Shown: piece after piece, positions 6,574 through 9,279 of the stretch
Numbering within the stretch: position 1 is the first letter of the stretch
Layout: every line of letters begins with the position of its first letter
Assembly: GCA_036274635.1 (NCBI GenBank)
Contig: DASUFI010000278.1
Coordinates: 1 to 9,279 of the forward strand
Direction of reading: 5' to 3'
Length of the DNA: 9,279 bases
Origin: DASUFI01 sp036274635
Lineage (GTDB): Bacteria; Planctomycetota; B15-G4
The notes under the pieces: model-generated
Database searches by the model: none
Seen by the model: only the letters and a program-made list of their open reading frames with translations
What the model was told of the DNA's origin: nothing
Translations under genes and position numbers: made by a program

Positions 6574-6578
6574 AGGAG
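6574..6578 (+). promoter_or_regulatory. Shine-Dalgarno sequence for the gene at 6586
   Basis: AGGAG is seven bases before ATG 6586, supporting this start, which also gives a proper signal peptide. Confidence 0.75.
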
Positions 6579-6585
6579 TTCAGCC

Positions 6586-8838
6586 ATGAGCAGCGGATGT
6601 CGGTGGGTGTCAGTGCAGCTGGCTGCGGTGGTCGCGCTGCTCGTGGGCGCGGACACGGGCGCCGCGCAGGTCAGCGCGCGTGCCGTGCAGCAGCCCGGCA
6701 AGCTGACCTACGTCTACGACCGCGCGACCTTCGCGGCGGGCGCGTCGCCGGTGGCCATCGTGCGAGCGGATTTCGACGGGGACGGCCGCGCCGACCTCGC
6801 GACCGCGGACAATGGGGCCGGCACGGTGTCCGTGCTGCTGGCCAAGGACCATGGCGCCTTCCACCCGCCGGTCGCCTACGACGCCGGCGTCGAGCCGAAC
6901 GCGCTGGCCGCCGCGGACCTCGACGGCGACGGCGCGATCGACCTGGTCGTCGTGGACCAGAACTGCCCCTCCGGCTCGTGCGGCGACGGCGTCGTGCGCG
7001 TGCTGCTCGGCGCGGGCGACGGCAGCTTCGGCCAGGCTCACCCCTTTGCGGTGGACAGCAACCCGCAGTCGGTGGCCATCGGCGACTTCGACGGCGACGG
7101 CGTGCCGGACCTGGCCGTGGTCAACGCGATCAGCATCATCACGCAGGGGCCTGGCACGGTGTCCATCCTCGTCGGCCGCGGCAACGGCAGCTTCGATCCG
7201 CAGGTGGAGTACGACGCCGGGCAAGGGCCGTCCGCGATCGTGGCAGAAGACCTCGACGGCGATGGCGTGCTCGACCTGGGCATCGTCAACTACGTCGCGA
7301 TCCTGGTCGCGCACGCCGTGGTCACGCTGCACGGACACGGCGACGCCACCTTCGACGCCCCCGTGTCTCACCTCGTGGCCGTCGGCCCCGTCGACCTGCT
7401 CGCGCAGGATCTGGACGCGAGCGGCGCGCCCGACCTGGTCACGGCCAACCTGGGGGACAACTCGGTGTCCGTGCTGCGCGACGACGGCGCGGGCGGCTTC
7501 CTGCCGCACCTCGACTTCCCCGCCGGCTTCGGGCCCGAGGCGGTGGCGGCCGCGGATCTCGACGGGGATGCTCGGCCGGACCTCGCGCTGCCCACCTTCA
7601 CGGCCGGCGCGGGCGGTGGCTCGCTGGCGCTGCTGCACAACCTGGGCGGCGCCGTCTTCGCGCCGGCGGTCGAGTACCAGACCGGCCCGATCGGCGCCGC
7701 CATCGTCGCCGCGGACGTGGATGGCGATGGCGCGACGGACTTCGTGGCGCCCAACCAGTCCAGCGGCGTGAGCGTGTACCTCGGCCACGCCGACGGCACG
7801 CTGCTCGCGCCGGCGCTGCTGGCGACCGCGAACGGCCCCGTCGCCGTCGCGACGGCCGACTTCAACGGCGACAACCACGCCGACCTGGCCGTGGTCAACT
7901 CGCTGGGCAACTCCTTCTCCATCCTGGCCGGCAAGGGCGACGGCAGCTTCGGCCCGCGCGTCGACGCGCCGGCGGCCGGCGAGCCGAGCGCACTGGTCGC
8001 GGCCGACATGAACCGCGACGGCCTGCAGGACCTGGTCATGACCCACGCCGCAGCGGGCCGGGTGTCGGTGCGCCTCGGCCGCGGCGACGGCACCTTCCTG
8101 CCGGCCCAGAGCTTCGCGGCGGGCGGCGATCCGGTCGCGCTCACCGTCGCCGACTTCGACGCCGACGGCCTGCCCGACGTGGCCGTGGCCGCGCTGGGCG
8201 CCAATGGCGTGGAGGTGCTGCCGGGCAACGGCGACGGCACGCTGCAGCCCAAGCTGCACGTGCCGGCCGGGCCCGGGCCGGCCTCGATCGTGCACGCGGA
8301 CTTCAACGGCGACGGCCGCGTCGACCTGGCCGTCGCCGACGTGAACACCGGCAGCTTTGGTCCGGGCAAGGTCGCCTTTCTCGCGGGCCACGGCGACGGG
8401 ACCTTCGCGTCGCCCGTGCTGTTCGATGCCGGCATCGAAGCCGCGGCCGTCGCCACGGGCGATTTCAACCACGACGCCAAGCCTGACCTCGCCGCCGTCA
8501 CGAACCTGGACGTCTTCGGCTTCGCGGCCATCCTGCTCGGCGACGGCGCCGGCGGCTTCGCGCCGCAGGTGACCTACCCGACCGGCCGCTTCTCCGTGGC
8601 CGCGGTCGTCGCGGACTTCGATGGCGACAAGAGCTCCGACCTGGCCGTCGCCAACGTGTTCGACAACACCGTGACCATCCTGCACGGCCACTTCGACGGC
8701 ACCTTCAGCGTGCAGGCGCGCCACGGGGCCGGCTTCGGGCCGGCCGCCCTGGTGGCGGGCCGCTTCGACGGCGGCCTCGCGCCGGACCTCGCGATCGTGG
8801 ACCAGGTCAACGCGCTCGCCATCCTCGTGTCGCCCTGA
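6586..8838 (+). CDS. Secreted FG-GAP/VCBS repeat beta-propeller protein with 14 repeats
   Basis: The 750-residue product begins with a signal peptide (hydrophobic stretch QLAAVVALLVGA, cleavage likely after GAA near residue 27). From residue 62 to the end it is a chain of FG-GAP repeats, each with a calcium-loop motif D-x-D/N-x-D-G-x-x-D-L, a V-S-V-L-x-G strand, and a G-D-G-x-F turn followed by an aromatic-x-A-G-x-x-P segment. I count 14 repeats with a period of 48-56 residues. Such proteins fold as beta-propellers and usually bind ligands or partners on the cell surface; no enzyme motif is present. Loops 5, 12 and 14 have lost metal ligands. Repeat 2 has an inserted NCPSGSC loop with a likely disulfide (C127-C132). 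A good promoter and Shine-Dalgarno sequence precede it. It is followed 56 bases later by another secreted-protein gene. The partner is unknown. Confidence 0.95.
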   Translation: MSSGCRWVSVQLAAVVALLVGADTGAAQVSARAVQQPGKLTYVYDRATFAAGASPVAIVRADFDGDGRADLATADNGAGTVSVLLAKDHGAFHPPVAYDAGVEPNALAAADLDGDGAIDLVVVDQNCPSGSCGDGVVRVLLGAGDGSFGQAHPFAVDSNPQSVAIGDFDGDGVPDLAVVNAISIITQGPGTVSILVGRGNGSFDPQVEYDAGQGPSAIVAEDLDGDGVLDLGIVNYVAILVAHAVVTLHGHGDATFDAPVSHLVAVGPVDLLAQDLDASGAPDLVTANLGDNSVSVLRDDGAGGFLPHLDFPAGFGPEAVAAADLDGDARPDLALPTFTAGAGGGSLALLHNLGGAVFAPAVEYQTGPIGAAIVAADVDGDGATDFVAPNQSSGVSVYLGHADGTLLAPALLATANGPVAVATADFNGDNHADLAVVNSLGNSFSILAGKGDGSFGPRVDAPAAGEPSALVAADMNRDGLQDLVMTHAAAGRVSVRLGRGDGTFLPAQSFAAGGDPVALTVADFDADGLPDVAVAALGANGVEVLPGNGDGTLQPKLHVPAGPGPASIVHADFNGDGRVDLAVADVNTGSFGPGKVAFLAGHGDGTFASPVLFDAGIEAAAVATGDFNHDAKPDLAAVTNLDVFGFAAILLGDGAGGFAPQVTYPTGRFSVAAVVADFDGDKSSDLAVANVFDNTVTILHGHFDGTFSVQARHGAGFGPAALVAGRFDGGLAPDLAIVDQVNALAILVSP
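6766..8835 (+). repeat. Array of 14 FG-GAP protein repeats
   Basis: The first acidic residue (or its equivalent) of each calcium loop is encoded at 6769, 6916, 7084, 7249, 7408, 7555, 7714, 7858, 8005, 8152, 8299, 8461, 8614 and 8761 (arginine in the last). Spacing is 144-168 bases, always a multiple of three. The copies differ throughout, so this is an old coding repeat rather than a recent DNA tandem duplication. The last copy is a half repeat that stops after the first strands. Confidence 0.9.
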
Positions 8839-8843
8839 GCCGC

Positions 8844-8858
8844 GCGCGCTCCCCGCGC
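8844..8858 (+). terminator. Weak stem-loop after the FG-GAP gene, possible terminator
   Basis: GCGCG (8844-8848) can pair with CGCGC (8854-8858) around a five-base loop, six bases after the stop codon. It is followed by CTCTCT rather than a T tract. Alternating GC runs form such stems easily, so this is only a possibility. Confidence 0.2.
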
Positions 8859-8883
8859 CTCTCTGGCCGGCCTCCGTTCGAAC

Positions 8884-8888
8884 AGGAG
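8884..8888 (+). promoter_or_regulatory. Shine-Dalgarno sequence for the gene at 8895
   Basis: AGGAG is six bases before ATG 8895 and confirms a start for a gene that runs off the right edge. It directly abuts the palindrome GTTCGAAC (8876-8883). Confidence 0.75.
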
Positions 8889-8894
8889 ATCGAG

Positions 8895-9279
8895 ATGCGG
8901 TTCTCGCCTGCTCTGCTCATGGGCGCCGTGCTGGCCGGCGTGCTCGCCGCGACCCCGGCCGCGGCGCAGGGCGCGCTGTGGATCGTCGACGACGACGGCG
9001 GGCCCGGCGTCGACGCCACCGACATCCAAGCTGCCATCGACGCGGCCGCTGATGGCGACGTGATCCTCGTGCGCAGCGGCGTTTACTCCTCGCTCGTCCT
9101 CGACGGCCGCTCGCTGTCCGTCATCGGCGAGGACGGCGAGGACGTGGAGCTGGCGCCCGGCACCGTCAGCGTGGCGCACCTCGCCGCGGACCAACGCGTG
9201 CTCCTGCGCGGCCTCGACGTCGTCCACGCCGGCTTCTTCCTGCCGACGCCGTCGTTCCGCGACTGCGCCGGCGCCATCT
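8895..9279 (+). CDS. Secreted parallel beta-helix (pectate-lyase-like fold) protein, N-terminal fragment
   Basis: The frame is open from ATG 8895 to the right edge, giving 128 complete codons. It begins with a clear signal peptide (MRFSPALLMGAVLAGVLAA, cleavage expected after AAA before QG, near residue 24). The mature start, WIVDDDGGPGVDATDIQAAI then DAAADGDVILVRSGVY, is the characteristic opening of right-handed parallel beta-helix proteins: an asymmetric cap helix followed by the first V-I-L-V-x-x-G-x-Y coil. Later coils follow (LVLDGRSLSVIGE, VLLRGLDVVHAG). Members range from polysaccharide lyases to non-enzymatic surface proteins; catalytic residues, if any, lie beyond the window. From the neighbourhood it may carry at its C-terminus the same tail as the gene at 3-482, but this cannot be seen. 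Its start follows the FG-GAP gene by 56 bases without an obvious promoter, so co-transcription is possible. Confidence 0.88.
   Translation, partial: MRFSPALLMGAVLAGVLAATPAAAQGALWIVDDDGGPGVDATDIQAAIDAAADGDVILVRSGVYSSLVLDGRSLSVIGEDGEDVELAPGTVSVAHLAADQRVLLRGLDVVHAGFFLPTPSFRDCAGAI

Noticed and set aside
6610..8724. 704-codon minus-strand open frame with repeats of the type H-x-V-x-D-G-x-V
   Set aside because: It is the reverse image of the FG-GAP repeats; the apparent repeats arise from the GAC-GGC-GAC codons of the calcium loops on the + strand.
8876..8883. Eight-base palindrome GTTCGAAC before the Shine-Dalgarno sequence at 8884, as a possible operator
   Set aside because: Palindromes of this length are common by chance and there is no second copy or promoter beside it.

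Overview
The window is very GC-rich, carries all its genes on the + strand, and is densely packed: no gap between genes exceeds about 125 bases. It holds seven protein genes, the first and last cut by the window edges. Nearly all encode exported or membrane proteins. The C-terminal tail of the first gene, the carboxypeptidase-regulatory-like repeat protein, the squalene-cyclase-like fusion, the FG-GAP propeller and the beta-helix protein are all protein styles I associate with Planctomycetota, probably one of the little-cultured high-GC marine or freshwater lineages. That placement rests on remembered family style, not on a marker gene, so it is moderately confident only.

Layout: 3-482 is the C-terminal end of a secreted protein with a conserved planctomycete-type tail. 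526-2622 is a single-pass membrane protein with about six Ig-like regulatory modules. 2689-3366 and 3363-3881 overlap by four bases and encode a membrane-tethered rhodanese and a MauE/DoxX-type four-helix membrane protein with clustered cysteines; they look translationally coupled and probably act in envelope sulfur or thiol redox chemistry. 3965-6463 is a secreted fusion of a PsbP/DcrB-like domain, a thioredoxin fold without its CxxC, a TPR-like helical part and a squalene-cyclase-like alpha/alpha toroid. 6586-8838 is a secreted beta-propeller with 14 FG-GAP repeats. From 8895 to the window end is the start of a secreted parallel beta-helix protein.

Regulation: a TTGACA-17-TGAAAT promoter lies ahead of the propeller gene. 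The octamer pattern GCTANNNT occurs upstream of three other genes (512, 2650, 3913) and may be the local -10 element. At the first of these it would give a leaderless mRNA. Strong Shine-Dalgarno sequences decide the starts at 3363 (TTG) and 3965 (ATG).

I see no RNA gene, CRISPR array, insertion sequence, phage or defence module. The most novel items are the catalytically odd four-part fusion, the coupled rhodanese-MauE pair next to a cysteine-rich exported protein, and the 2 x 7 arrangement of FG-GAP blades. None amounts to a clearly undescribed system on sequence alone.
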